A stretch of 6,393 bases of DNA from JAJBWD01 sp041670885 (GCA_041670885.1 JBAXYJ010000173.1:1-6393), one strand, 5' to 3'; counted from the first letter of the stretch, positions 1 to 5,770 are shown. Translations and numbers: made by a program. Notes: a model not told the origin generated them from the sequence alone.

Positions 1-784
1 AAACTGAGTAGTCTTGGAAATTTATAGAATATATTTTATTATTACTAAGCTTTGCATAGCCTGGATATTTAAATTCAGATTTATATTTATTAATTTTTGA
101 TGTAGCTAAGTCATAAATAAAATAATATCCTTGATTATTAATACAATCGGTCCATAGCAATTTATTATTTTCCATATGAACAAAATTATTATAAAGGCTA
201 AATGTATTTAATTTTCCCACTTTAATTAATTTATCAGTTTTCAAATTATAAAGCATTATATTAGCATCTTTATCATCTGCATTAATCCATGCAATATAGT
301 ATTGATATAAATATGGTGCATCTAAAGAAGGTTCTCCACGTGTAAATTCATAGACTATCTTTATTTTTCCTGTTTTTATATTTCGTGCATAAATTTTAAA
401 TAAATCATGAAAACTAGTAGCATCTACCCACATTATCCAATTTTCATTAGCCATAGTATCTTGTATAGCAGGCTCCTTATATTCAGATTTTGAAACTATA
501 CAATTTTTTTTATTTTCAGTATTAACTTGAATAATAGAATTTACAAATTCCAAACCTATGTTTGCACATAAAATTAAATCATTATTAACCATACATGGAT
601 GTGTGTAATTACTATAAGGTATATTGATTTTAGTAATTATATTAATATTATCAATAATGGGAATATTTTTATCTTCTTCATATGCTATATTTAAGTTTGA
701 AGTATTTTTAATACAATTAGTCAATATTAAAATGGAAAAAGTAAATATTAAAAAAAACATAAAATAAAATAGCTTTTTTCTCAT
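1..784 (-). CDS. Probable lipoprotein with propeller-like repeats (partial, C-terminus outside window)
   Basis: An open frame of 261 codons runs from the ATG at 782-784 to the left edge without a stop, so the C-terminus is missing. A GAGGAT ribosome binding site lies 6 bases upstream of the ATG. The N-terminus has basic residues (MRKK), a hydrophobic stretch to about residue 21, and a lipobox-like LTNC with Cys24. Asn at -1 is less usual than Gly, Ala or Ser. The protein is therefore probably exported and lipid-anchored on the outer face of the membrane. After about residue 45 there are spaced repeats of the type 'W-(V/I/T)-(D/N)...Y-(N/D)-L-x-T-x-K-(I/L)' (IMWVDA, IAWINA, LLWTDC; each followed by NIKTGK, NLKTDK, DLATSK). 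This looks like the blades of a TolB-like or DUF5050-like beta-propeller. No catalytic motif is visible and no specific function can be given. It has its own promoter candidate and sits behind the terminator of the C39-like gene, so the two are probably separate transcription units. It is very AT-rich. The fold is inferred from the repeats alone. Confidence 0.72.
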   Translation of the reverse strand, partial: MRKKLFYFMFFLIFTFSILILTNCIKNTSNLNIAYEEDKNIPIIDNINIITKINIPYSNYTHPCMVNNDLILCANIGLEFVNSIIQVNTENKKNCIVSKSEYKEPAIQDTMANENWIMWVDATSFHDLFKIYARNIKTGKIKIVYEFTRGEPSLDAPYLYQYYIAWINADDKDANIMLYNLKTDKLIKVGKLNTFSLYNNFVHMENNKLLWTDCINNQGYYFIYDLATSKINKYKSEFKYPGYAKLSNNKIYSINFQDYSV

Positions 785-825
785 TTATAAATCCTCACTA
801 CAGTTCATAGTTATCTTATAAGAAT

Positions 826-853
826 TTTATATAAATATAATAAAATTAAACAA
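826..853 (-). promoter_or_regulatory. Candidate sigma-A promoter for the lipoprotein gene
   Basis: On the minus strand, TTGTTT (848-853) is separated by 16 bases from TATAAA (826-831), about 40 bases before the lipoprotein ATG. It lies just past the terminator of the upstream gene, where a new promoter would be expected. In DNA this AT-rich such matches also occur by chance. Confidence 0.35.
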
Positions 854-869
854 AATCCTGTATTAATAA

Positions 870-903
870 ATAATTAGGAATAGATTTAACTATTCCTAAT
901 TAT
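870..903 (-). terminator. Inverted-repeat terminator after the C39-like peptidase gene
   Basis: A perfect 14-base inverted repeat (870-883 paired with 890-903) with a 6-base loop lies 12 bases past the stop codon at 916-918. The core is AATTAGGAATAG / CTATTCCTAATT. On the minus strand the stem is followed by TTATTAATA, which is U-containing but not a clean run. The stem is long but AT-rich, so termination is likely but may be incomplete. Confidence 0.65.
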
Positions 904-915
904 AATAAATTTTTG

Positions 916-1722
916 TTAGTATACCATAACTAGATTAGTACCATGTAAATCTGCTTGATAAACTGCTCTTGCAACACTGTTTATAGTTGTGTTACCAAGT
1001 TCATCCCAAAATATTCCTCTATAAGCAGCATTATAATGTGGATCAACATTTCTTATTTGTTTATCTCCAGTACTAAGTTCATGATAATATCCACTGGAAG
1101 TATTATAATGTCTTATATTTAATCCATTATATCTAGGTAAATATTGGCACTGAAGTAAAAGTATTGGCGCATCATACTTATTTCTAATGTCATATGCTAA
1201 TCTATTTTCTAGTATTGCTCCTGGGTTAGATGTGTTAGCTATATCTGCAGCAACATATAAATGATTAGTAAAATAGAATGTGCTTGCATATTTATTGAGA
1301 GCATTTTTTAAGTTAGCAGAACTTGTTCCACTTGTTGTTGTGCCTGAATCAATAGCTAATTGAGATTGTGATGGAAGACTATTTCCACTACCTGTTATAC
1401 TCTTATGAAAACTTAAAGTTTGTTTTGCTGATGCAGGCCCACACCAGTATGTTGTTTCCTGTGCATAATTTGTAACATCTATTGTATAGTATTCATAACC
1501 TGTACTCATTGGTAATACTTGATTCAATTCACTATAATTAATTTTTAAGCTTTCAGATATTAACTTATCCTTAGCATCCGATTCTGCTTTTAATATTTTC
1601 ATTTCTGCTTTTGTAATATTAGAATCATTTAACACTCCGGTACTTTTATCTGCATATACATTAATACTAGTAAATGTAACTATCAAAAATGTCAAAATAC
1701 TTAATATTTTTTTTAGTCTCAT
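916..1722 (-). CDS. Secreted C39-like (papain-fold) cysteine peptidase family protein
   Basis: This 268-residue protein has a classical signal peptide: basic MRLKK, a hydrophobic core, and a probable cleavage after VYA at residue 24. A short linker rich in charged residues and a C39-like peptidase domain (about residues 80-265) follow. The candidate catalytic set fits the Peptidase_C39_2 family: Gln88 (oxyanion hole) six residues before Cys94 in YWCGPAS, His205 in IRHYNTSSGY, and Asp227 in NVDPHY. The His-Tyr-x4-Gly-Tyr spacing matches the family's usual 'HYvvv.GY...vDP' pattern. It has no ABC-transporter domains, so it is not a full bacteriocin exporter. It more likely acts outside the cell as a peptidase, or as a bacteriocin-like or cell-wall-modifying protein; the substrate is unknown. 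An in-frame ATG exists 12 codons upstream (1758). I prefer 1722 because GAAGGGTGG lies just before it and the signal peptide then begins at Met1. The gene appears monocistronic and is strongly AT-rich. Confidence 0.82.
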   Translation of the reverse strand: MRLKKILSILTFLIVTFTSINVYADKSTGVLNDSNITKAEMKILKAESDAKDKLISESLKINYSELNQVLPMSTGYEYYTIDVTNYAQETTYWCGPASAKQTLSFHKSITGSGNSLPSQSQLAIDSGTTTSGTSSANLKNALNKYASTFYFTNHLYVAADIANTSNPGAILENRLAYDIRNKYDAPILLLQCQYLPRYNGLNIRHYNTSSGYYHELSTGDKQIRNVDPHYNAAYRGIFWDELGNTTINSVARAVYQADLHGTNLVMVY

Positions 1723-1743
1723 TATATACCACCCTTCTTCATT

Positions 1744-1768
1744 AAGTGTTAATAACAAGTGTACACTT
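1744..1768. promoter_or_regulatory. Palindrome with repeated AAGTGT half-sites upstream of the C39-like gene
   Basis: AAGTGTACACTT (1757-1768) is a perfect 12-base palindrome. A third AAGTGT copy lies at 1744-1749, 13 bases from the matching copy in the palindrome. The group sits 22-46 bases upstream of the preferred start codon, where a repressor or activator would act. No specific regulator can be named from the sequence. Confidence 0.35.
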
Positions 1769-1790
1769 ATTAAATTAATTTAATATTTAC

Positions 1791-1796
1791 ATTATA
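1791..1796 (-). promoter_or_regulatory. Candidate -10 element for the C39-like gene
   Basis: A consensus TATAAT lies on the minus strand about 70 bases before the start codon and upstream of the AAGTGT palindrome, which would fall in the 5' leader. No convincing -35 is present 16-18 bases further up (ATGAAA is the best fit). The call is therefore weak in this AT-rich DNA. Confidence 0.25.
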
Positions 1797-1911
1797 TTAC
1801 TTTTATTACATTATTTCATTATTTATTAAAATATTTTTAACAATTTAATATGTTCTATTTTAGTAATGTGTTAATTAAATATAATATTAATAAAATATAC
1901 TCTTCTATACA

Positions 1912-2065
1912 CAGTATCGAAAAGAAGACTGGCATTCCAAGTTGGGCGGAAGTGTTAATGCTGATGCAATAACGGATTGTATTGTACATAATGTGGGTTG
2001 AAACAGGAACTATGAATATGCGTGAATATTATTCTAAAAAATATAGGCATTCTGCTATAAGATAA
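1912..2065 (+). pseudogene. istB: IS21-family istB remnant (C-terminal end, frameshifted)
   Basis: The plus strand encodes the last 50 or so residues of an IS21 helper ATPase (IstB). From 1912, QYRKEDWHSKLGG is followed by NADAITDCIVHNVG, matching the IstB C-terminal pattern 'W-x-x-x-(I/L)-G...ADAI-x-D-x-(I/V)-VHN'. A TGA at 1999 then stops this frame. The +1 frame continues with MNMREYYSKKYRHSAIR and a natural stop at 2063-2065, the usual basic tail of these proteins. The disruption is at about 1993-1999, a shift with probable loss of a few codons. The Walker A and B regions and all upstream sequence are missing: before about 1905 the DNA turns into plain AT-rich sequence. IstB normally assists the IstA transposase, but this scrap cannot function. 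It is the only recognisable plus-strand coding sequence in the window. Confidence 0.75.
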
Positions 2066-2078
2066 CCAATAGCGGAAT

Positions 2079-2096
2079 CCACCTGCATACAGGTGG
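2079..2096. repeat. Short hairpin 18 bases after the istB remnant
   Basis: CCACCTG (2079-2085) and CAGGTGG (2090-2096) form a 7-base GC-rich stem with a CATA loop just downstream of the istB stop. No U-run follows on either strand, so it is not a convincing intrinsic terminator. It may be part of the original element's 3' non-coding end. Confidence 0.4.
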
Positions 2097-2117
2097 TATC
2101 TTAACTAAAGATTACTG

Positions 2118-2138
2118 GTACGGGGTTGAACCCCGTAC
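2118..2138. repeat. GC-rich perfect palindrome between the istB and istA remnants
   Basis: GTACGGGGTT (2118-2127) and AACCCCGTAC (2129-2138) are perfect inverted repeats around a single central G; folded, this gives about 8 pairs with a 5-base loop. The GC content stands out in the surrounding AT-rich DNA. It lies in the short stretch where plus-strand istB sequence gives way to minus-strand istA sequence, so it may mark a junction or belong to an element end. Confidence 0.45.
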
Positions 2139-2146
2139 TGGAATCA

Positions 2147-2230
2147 TTAATTCGAAATAATCACTTTTCCAATCTCTCTTAATGATAACCCCGCTTCGTA
2201 CTTTAATCTCAGGATTTCTCTTGCTTCCAG
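2147..2230 (-). pseudogene. istA: IS21-family istA remnant (N-terminal helix-turn-helix only)
   Basis: On the minus strand an AGGAGG (2238-2243) is followed 7 bases later by CTG and a frame reading LEAREILRLKYEAGLSLREI and then GKVIISN before a TAA at 2147-2149. 'REILRLK-x-E-x-GLS-x-REI' is the typical first helix-turn-helix segment of clostridial IS21 IstA transposases. The CTG probably replaces an original ATG. Only about 27 codons remain; the rest of the DNA-binding region and the DDE catalytic domain are absent, so no transposase can be made. It lies between IS21-type terminal repeats (2308-2339) and this point, in the order expected for a left end, but faces the istB scrap at 1912-2065. 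The assignment rests on pattern memory of the family. Confidence 0.62.
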
Positions 2231-2307
2231 TTTCCAACCTCCTCATACTTAGCTCCCACTTAACATTCTTAATTAAAGGGTAGCTTTTTTATATTAACTA
2301 GACAAGA

Positions 2308-2339
2308 TGTCCGGATAATTCCGTTACACTGTCCGGATA
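2308..2339. repeat. IS21-type terminal repeats (two copies of TGTCCGGATA)
   Basis: TGTCCGGATA occurs at 2308-2317 and again at 2330-2339, 22 bases apart, about two helical turns. IS21-family ends characteristically carry several short subterminal repeats that bind IstA. These lie on the outer side of the istA scrap and match the expected position of the element's tip, which probably lies shortly after 2340. No partner terminal repeat is visible elsewhere in the window, so one end has been lost. Confidence 0.6.
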
Positions 2340-2352
2340 CGAGTGAACTATG

Positions 2353-2434
2353 CACTAATATTATAATAAAATGAGGCTGTTGCTTTGGTGTGCACTCCGT
2401 CAAGTAGATAACGTAAAATTTAATATTTTTGGAT
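2353..2434. other. Short AT-rich stretch without a recognised gene
   Basis: Between the IS21-type end and the small cryptic frame I see no coding signal. The plus-strand frame from 2371 to 2580 has no ribosome binding site and no recognisable protein pattern, so it is not called. GTGCAC occurs inside GGTGTGCACTCCGTCAAG at about 2388-2405, a GC-richer patch of unknown origin. Confidence 0.4.
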
Positions 2435-2602
2435 TTATAACTTATTATCAGGCAACAATCTTTTTATGCAGCTTTCAAGTTTGTTGGTCAATAGACCTTG
2501 CAATTAACAAATACACACACTCACTAATTGAGCTTCATAGTAACCATATTTTATTGCTAAATATGTGCAGCTTTGACTAACTTGGTATTCTGATTTTGAC
2601 AT
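2435..2602 (-). pseudogene. Small unidentified protein frame with an internal stop
   Basis: From ATG 2600-2602, preceded at 5 bases by GGGGTG, the minus strand encodes 32 residues beginning MSKSEYQVSQSCTYLA and ending at TAA (2504-2506). The same frame then continues for 22 protein-like codons (LQGLLTNKLESCIKRLLP and a short tail) to a second TAA at 2435-2437. If the first stop were a sense codon, the product would be 55 residues with amphipathic, Leu- and Lys-rich helices. This suggests a small gene killed by one nonsense mutation, or simply a 32-residue frame. I do not recognise the family. It is flanked on both sides by mobile-element debris and is preceded by a stem-loop that would bury its ribosome binding site. 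The longer open frame from 2725 is not favoured because it has no good start signal and runs through the stem-loop. Confidence 0.35.
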
Positions 2603-2647
2603 AAAAACACCCCAGAGATAAACAATTCTTAAATGTCTACTCTGGGG
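2603..2647 (-). terminator. Strong stem-loop followed by a T-run: terminator or RBS-sequestering hairpin
   Basis: CCCCAGAG (2610-2617) and CTCTGGGG (2640-2647) form an 8-base GC-rich stem, which can extend inward on the minus-strand RNA through UAGAC/GUUUA pairing. Read on the minus strand it ends in CTCTGGGGTGTTTTT, a plausible intrinsic terminator for transcripts coming from nrdDG. The same arm contains the GGGGTG that would be the ribosome binding site of the ATG at 2602. A translation-blocking hairpin, as in some insertion sequences, is therefore an equal reading. Confidence 0.45.
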
Positions 2648-2648
2648 G

Positions 2649-2870
2649 TAGTATATAAGTTTGAACAGTCCCCTTACTAAGTGATTATAAAACATAATCC
2701 TGTATATTTCCTTATGTCTATACATTAAATTTTTTAGGGTAAATTATTATAAAAGCACTATCTCTTATTTATAATTTTCACATTTATCCAGAGAGAATAC
2801 ATATAATATTTTACACTTATAAATGCACACAGCCCATAATTACAATTTCCGTATTAATATAGTAGTGAAT
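2649..2870. other. AT-rich intergenic DNA with no supported gene
   Basis: I see no open frame with a ribosome binding site, no RNA gene and no repeat of note on either strand here. It separates the stem-loop region from the remains of the helix-turn-helix gene downstream of nrdG. A few GC-richer words (GGGGACTGTTCAA at about 2660-2672, minus strand) may be further mobile-element remains. Confidence 0.4.
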
Positions 2871-2903
2871 TTACAAAATATTTTCATCTGTTTCAATTTT
2901 TCT

Positions 2904-3106
2904 CTAATCACGATTTGTTTTTCTATTTAATGTTGCTATAGATATTCCAGATTGCTTTGAAAGTTCTGTTTTTACTAAAGGAATTTTCATTTTTCTGAAA
3001 TAATCTAATTCTTTGATTAGATTATTTTATTTTTTCGTATTTTTTCTTGCGCTGATTTTTTTAAAGCAATTGCACCTGCTTTTCCTCTATTCTCTCTGTT
3101 ACACAT
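2904..3106 (-). pseudogene. Frameshifted transposon-type helix-turn-helix protein (DUF6262/TnpC-like)
   Basis: The ATG at 3104-3106 has a good ribosome binding site (AAGGAGAA) that begins inside the nrdG stop codon, so the gene starts 14 bases after nrdG. The first frame gives MCNRENRGKAGAIALKKSAQ and a Lys-rich tail, then stops after 29 residues. A second frame picks up at once with LIKELDYFRKMKIPLVKTEL and SKQSGISIATLNRKTNRD, ending at a TAG at 2904-2906. Joined, these resemble the small proteins found with Tn554-like or other tyrosine-recombinase transposons: a basic, helical N-terminus, then a helix-turn-helix of the form 'K-x-x-L-(S/A)-K-x-(S/A)-G-(V/I)-S-x-x-T-L-x-R'. The frames differ by one register at about 3020, so this is a pseudogene unless frameshifting occurs; no slippery heptamer is evident at the switch. 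The frame stays open for 10 more codons after the TAG. The family name is tentative; the two-part architecture is clear. Confidence 0.55.
2998..3027. repeat. Inverted repeat at the frameshift point of the helix-turn-helix pseudogene
   Basis: A perfect 12-base inverted repeat (2998-3009 with 3016-3027, core TAATCTAAT / ATTAGATTA) with a 6-base loop lies exactly where the reading frame of the pseudogene changes. On the plus strand it is followed by a T-rich run, but no plus-strand gene is near. On the minus strand no U-run follows, so it is a poor terminator for nrdG. Confidence 0.5.
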
Positions 3107-3120
3107 AATAACAATTCTCC

Positions 3121-3630
3121 TTAATAATTAAGTGTAATTATATTACCTGATTTTAAGCTTTCTTTAACATCTATAATTCTTTGATTAATAGATCCCTTAA
3201 ACTTCAGCCCTTCTTCCTTTTTATCCATCTGAAATCTTCCGTCTACAAGCACATCAATATTATTTATAAGATTAACCCACCCGGGTCTGCTTAAGTTATC
3301 CAAAATAAATTCATATGTGTATCCTGTGTAGCACCAGATATTTATATTATTTTCTTTTAATTTTAATGCCAGATAAGAAAACTTATCCCCCTGCTGAAAG
3401 GGGTCGCCCCCGCTGAAGGTAACTCCTTTAATCATTGGGTTGTCTTTTATATCCCTTATTATATCATCCATGTTATATTCTTTTCCGCCTGCAAATGAAT
3501 GTGTTTCAGGATTAAAGCAGCCATCACAGTTATGTCTGCAGCCCTGAGAAAAGAAAACTCTCCTGATTCCGGGGCCATTAACCAGGCTTTCATGAATCAT
3601 CCCTGCTAATCTGATTTTTTTATCATTCAT
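3121..3630 (-). CDS. nrdG: Anaerobic ribonucleoside-triphosphate reductase activating protein (radical SAM)
   Basis: NrdG is the cytoplasmic activase of NrdD: its [4Fe-4S] cluster reductively cleaves S-adenosylmethionine and the resulting radical abstracts hydrogen from the glycyl-radical residue of NrdD. The sequence shows the radical-SAM cluster motif CRHNCDGC (Cys31, Cys35, Cys38 in the 169-residue form), the SAM-binding TFSGGDPF, and WCYTGYTYE and LVDGRF. It ends in the GSINQRIIDV segment, all typical of the family in order and length. The longest frame starts with a GTG at 3639 that overlaps the nrdD stop (GTGA). I prefer the ATG at 3630, because AGGTGA lies 5 bases before it and forms a proper ribosome binding site. 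In either case the gene is tightly coupled to nrdD, and probably translated with it. No intrinsic terminator follows directly; transcription seems to continue into the pseudogene region, with the first terminator-like hairpin about 500 bases on. Confidence 0.95.
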   Translation of the reverse strand: MNDKKIRLAGMIHESLVNGPGIRRVFFSQGCRHNCDGCFNPETHSFAGGKEYNMDDIIRDIKDNPMIKGVTFSGGDPFQQGDKFSYLALKLKENNINIWCYTGYTYEFILDNLSRPGWVNLINNIDVLVDGRFQMDKKEEGLKFKGSINQRIIDVKESLKSGNIITLNY

Positions 3631-3635
3631 AATAT

Positions 3636-5732
3636 TCACCTATTTAGTTTATGTGATACTCTATCCTTTCTTTCTGCTGATTTTCCAGCTCCAAACCTTT
3701 CATCCAGGCTAAGATAACCTGTAACTCTTGAAATGCCCTGAATATTATAGCCGCTGCATTTAGGGCATTTGCTTTGACTGCTGCGGAGGAATGTGCCGCA
3801 GTCCCTGCAGTACCTGATATGAAAATTTATTCCTAAATAGCTTATATTAGTATTCTTATATGCAAAATCAATTATATCCTTTAGAACATCTCCCGTTGGC
3901 CTGTCATCAAGTTCAATATAGCTTATATGACCTGCATTACAAAGCTTGTGATATGGAGCTTCTATTTCTAATTTGTCTTTAATGGATATAGGGCACCCAA
4001 CAGGAACATGGAAACTATTTGAATAATAATCCTTATCTGTTACCCCTTTAATATTTCCAAATATCTTCCTGTCCTGAAGTACAAATCTGCCGCTTAAGCC
4101 CTCAGCCGGTGTAGCATATGTGCTCCAATTAAGCCTGTCCTCTATTGTTTTACTATTTGTAAACTCTCTTATATGAGATATTATTTTAACTCCCAGGTTT
4201 CTTTCCTCAATGGACTCACCGTGATGTTTTCCTGTAAGAGCTGTAAGTGTTTCAGCAAGTCCTATAAAGCCGATAGCCCATGTCCCCTGCTTTAGTATAG
4301 GTTCAATTGAATCATCAGGCAAAAGATTTTCAGATCCCTTCATTAGTCCCTGTCCTGCAACAAATGGAAGATCTTTCACTTTAAGCTTTTTTAGTATACC
4401 ATATCTATGCAAAAGAGCTTCATGACAAAGCTGAAGCCTATCGTCTAGTAAAGAGAAGAATTTAGAAATGTCTCCTTTGGATAATATCCCGATTCTCGGT
4501 AAATTTATCGTAACCGGGGCAATATTTCCTCTTCCTTTAGTTCCCGGCTCTCCATTTACATTAGACATAACATATGTTCTGCAGCCCATGGTAGCAGGAA
4601 CTATTCCTTTATCATAATATGCTTTATTAAAATCTGCATCCAGATTCATAAATGTAGGATTCATCCTTTTTGCTGCCACGCTGCATGCAAGAGTATAAAG
4701 ATAATAATAAGGATCATTTTCTTCTCTGTTAACTCCTGCTTTTACTCTAAATATTATATTTGGAAATATTGGCTGTTCTCCCTTTCCCAATCCTTTTTCA
4801 TATTCCTTAAGAAAAAGCTCACATACGAGTGCTGCATCTTTAGAAATGGGAATTCCTATATTTACTGATGAAAAAGGAACCTGTGAACCTGCTCTGGAAT
4901 GCATGGTATTTAAATTATAAACTATACCCTGCATTGCCTGAGATACTCTTTTACTCAGTTTGATTTCTGTAAGCTCTTTTAATCTTTCTCCCTGAATCCC
5001 AAGCTCAATATACTCTTCTCTTATTTCTTTCCTGGTCGGTTCAACAAATATTCCTAAATCATTATCAAAATCCGGGTGAGACTGCCCGCCAAACATGTCA
5101 TTTTGAGTTGATTGAAGCAAAATACAGCAAAGCTCTGCTGCAGCTTCTATCCTTTTCGGTCTTTTTATAGTACCATATCCGGTATTAAAGCCCTTTTCAA
5201 GTACTTCCTTAGTGGGTATATGTAAACAATTTATAGATAAATTGTAACTGTCTAAATCATGATAATATATGTCTCCATTTTCATGGGCCTTTGCTAAATG
5301 CTTTGGCATTGATGCCAGGTTAAACCATTTATTAGATTCTGAAGCAATTCTTAAAAGCTTTGAGCTGAAATTATTTCCAACATTTGCATTATCTCTGTCT
5401 GTTTCAACTCCAATTGTACCTATTACTTTCATTAAGTCGGATTTTATTTCTCTGACCTTTGTTCTTTCTTTTCTATAATTAGAATATATCTGTCCTATCT
5501 CATTAAAGCCATTTTGTTCCAGAACATTTTCCACCAGGTTCTGAATTTCCTCTACCTTTAATGCTTCTCTTTTTTCTTCCTCAAATTTTCTCACAACCAG
5601 CTCTGTCAGCTCATAAACCTGGCTTTCCTTTAAATTAAAACTACCCTCTATAGCTGCTCCTTTTATAGCATCGGCAATTTTTCCCGTTTCGAAATTTACT
5701 TTTCTTCCGTCTCTTTTTACAACATATAGCAT
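3636..5732 (-). CDS. nrdD: Anaerobic (class III) ribonucleoside-triphosphate reductase
   Basis: NrdD reduces ribonucleoside triphosphates to deoxyribonucleotides under anaerobic conditions, using a glycyl radical made by NrdG. The 698-residue protein has an N-terminal ATP-cone (about residues 3-90, VVKRDGRKVNFETGKI), which usually senses ATP/dATP, then the ten-stranded barrel domain. Candidate active-site cysteines are Cys169 in LSINCLHIP and Cys384 in TMGCRTYV. The C-terminus has a zinc site (Cys642, Cys645, Cys656, Cys659 in CRDCG...CPKC) and the glycyl-radical loop RVTGYLSLDERF with Gly672. All essential parts are present and the length is normal, so it should be active. The longest frame starts with TTG at 5747, but that start would place the GGAGG ribosome binding site inside the coding sequence. 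The ATG at 5732, eight bases after GGAGG and giving MLYVVKRDG, is the better start. It leads the nrdDG operon, with a promoter and NrdR box upstream. Confidence 0.97.
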   Translation of the reverse strand: MLYVVKRDGRKVNFETGKIADAIKGAAIEGSFNLKESQVYELTELVVRKFEEEKREALKVEEIQNLVENVLEQNGFNEIGQIYSNYRKERTKVREIKSDLMKVIGTIGVETDRDNANVGNNFSSKLLRIASESNKWFNLASMPKHLAKAHENGDIYYHDLDSYNLSINCLHIPTKEVLEKGFNTGYGTIKRPKRIEAAAELCCILLQSTQNDMFGGQSHPDFDNDLGIFVEPTRKEIREEYIELGIQGERLKELTEIKLSKRVSQAMQGIVYNLNTMHSRAGSQVPFSSVNIGIPISKDAALVCELFLKEYEKGLGKGEQPIFPNIIFRVKAGVNREENDPYYYLYTLACSVAAKRMNPTFMNLDADFNKAYYDKGIVPATMGCRTYVMSNVNGEPGTKGRGNIAPVTINLPRIGILSKGDISKFFSLLDDRLQLCHEALLHRYGILKKLKVKDLPFVAGQGLMKGSENLLPDDSIEPILKQGTWAIGFIGLAETLTALTGKHHGESIEERNLGVKIISHIREFTNSKTIEDRLNWSTYATPAEGLSGRFVLQDRKIFGNIKGVTDKDYYSNSFHVPVGCPISIKDKLEIEAPYHKLCNAGHISYIELDDRPTGDVLKDIIDFAYKNTNISYLGINFHIRYCRDCGTFLRSSQSKCPKCSGYNIQGISRVTGYLSLDERFGAGKSAERKDRVSHKLNR

Positions 5733-5748
5733 AAATGCATCCTCCAAA

Positions 5749-5764
5749 CCACAATATATAGTAT
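5749..5764 (-). promoter_or_regulatory. NrdR box in the nrdD promoter
   Basis: ATACTATATATTGTGG on the minus strand matches the NrdR operator consensus acaCwAtATaTwGtgt at about 14 of 16 positions, including the full CTATATATTG core. It lies 17-32 bases before the nrdD ATG and about 6 bases downstream of the -10, so it should cover the transcription start. NrdR is the ATP/dATP-sensing repressor of ribonucleotide reductase genes in most bacteria. A weaker half-matching box lies 31 bases upstream (5780-5795), the spacing usual for paired NrdR boxes, and overlaps the -35 region. Confidence 0.78.
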
Positions 5765-5770
5765 TTCATA

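Noticed and set aside
2079..2138. Two hairpins considered as CRISPR repeats or a riboswitch
   Set aside because: They differ in sequence, have no spacers or further copies, and match no riboswitch pattern I can recognise; they sit within insertion-sequence remains.
2371..2580. Plus-strand frame of 69 codons
   Set aside because: It has no ribosome binding site and no recognisable protein pattern, and it lies opposite the small minus-strand frame.
2603..2725. Upstream extension of the small minus-strand frame to an ATG at 2725
   Set aside because: The extension passes through the stem-loop and has no good start signal; the ATG at 2602 has a nearby GGGGTG.
2998..3027. Inverted repeat considered as the terminator of nrdDG
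   Set aside because: On the minus strand the stem is followed by CAGAAAAATG, with no U-run, and it lies inside the reading frame of the pseudogene.
3012..3030. Programmed frameshift in the helix-turn-helix gene
   Set aside because: No slippery heptamer is evident where the frames meet, and the surrounding DNA is full of decayed mobile genes, so mutation is the simpler reading.
5269..5478. Plus-strand frame of 69 codons
   Set aside because: It lies wholly antisense to the well-supported nrdD gene and is a by-product of its codon pattern.
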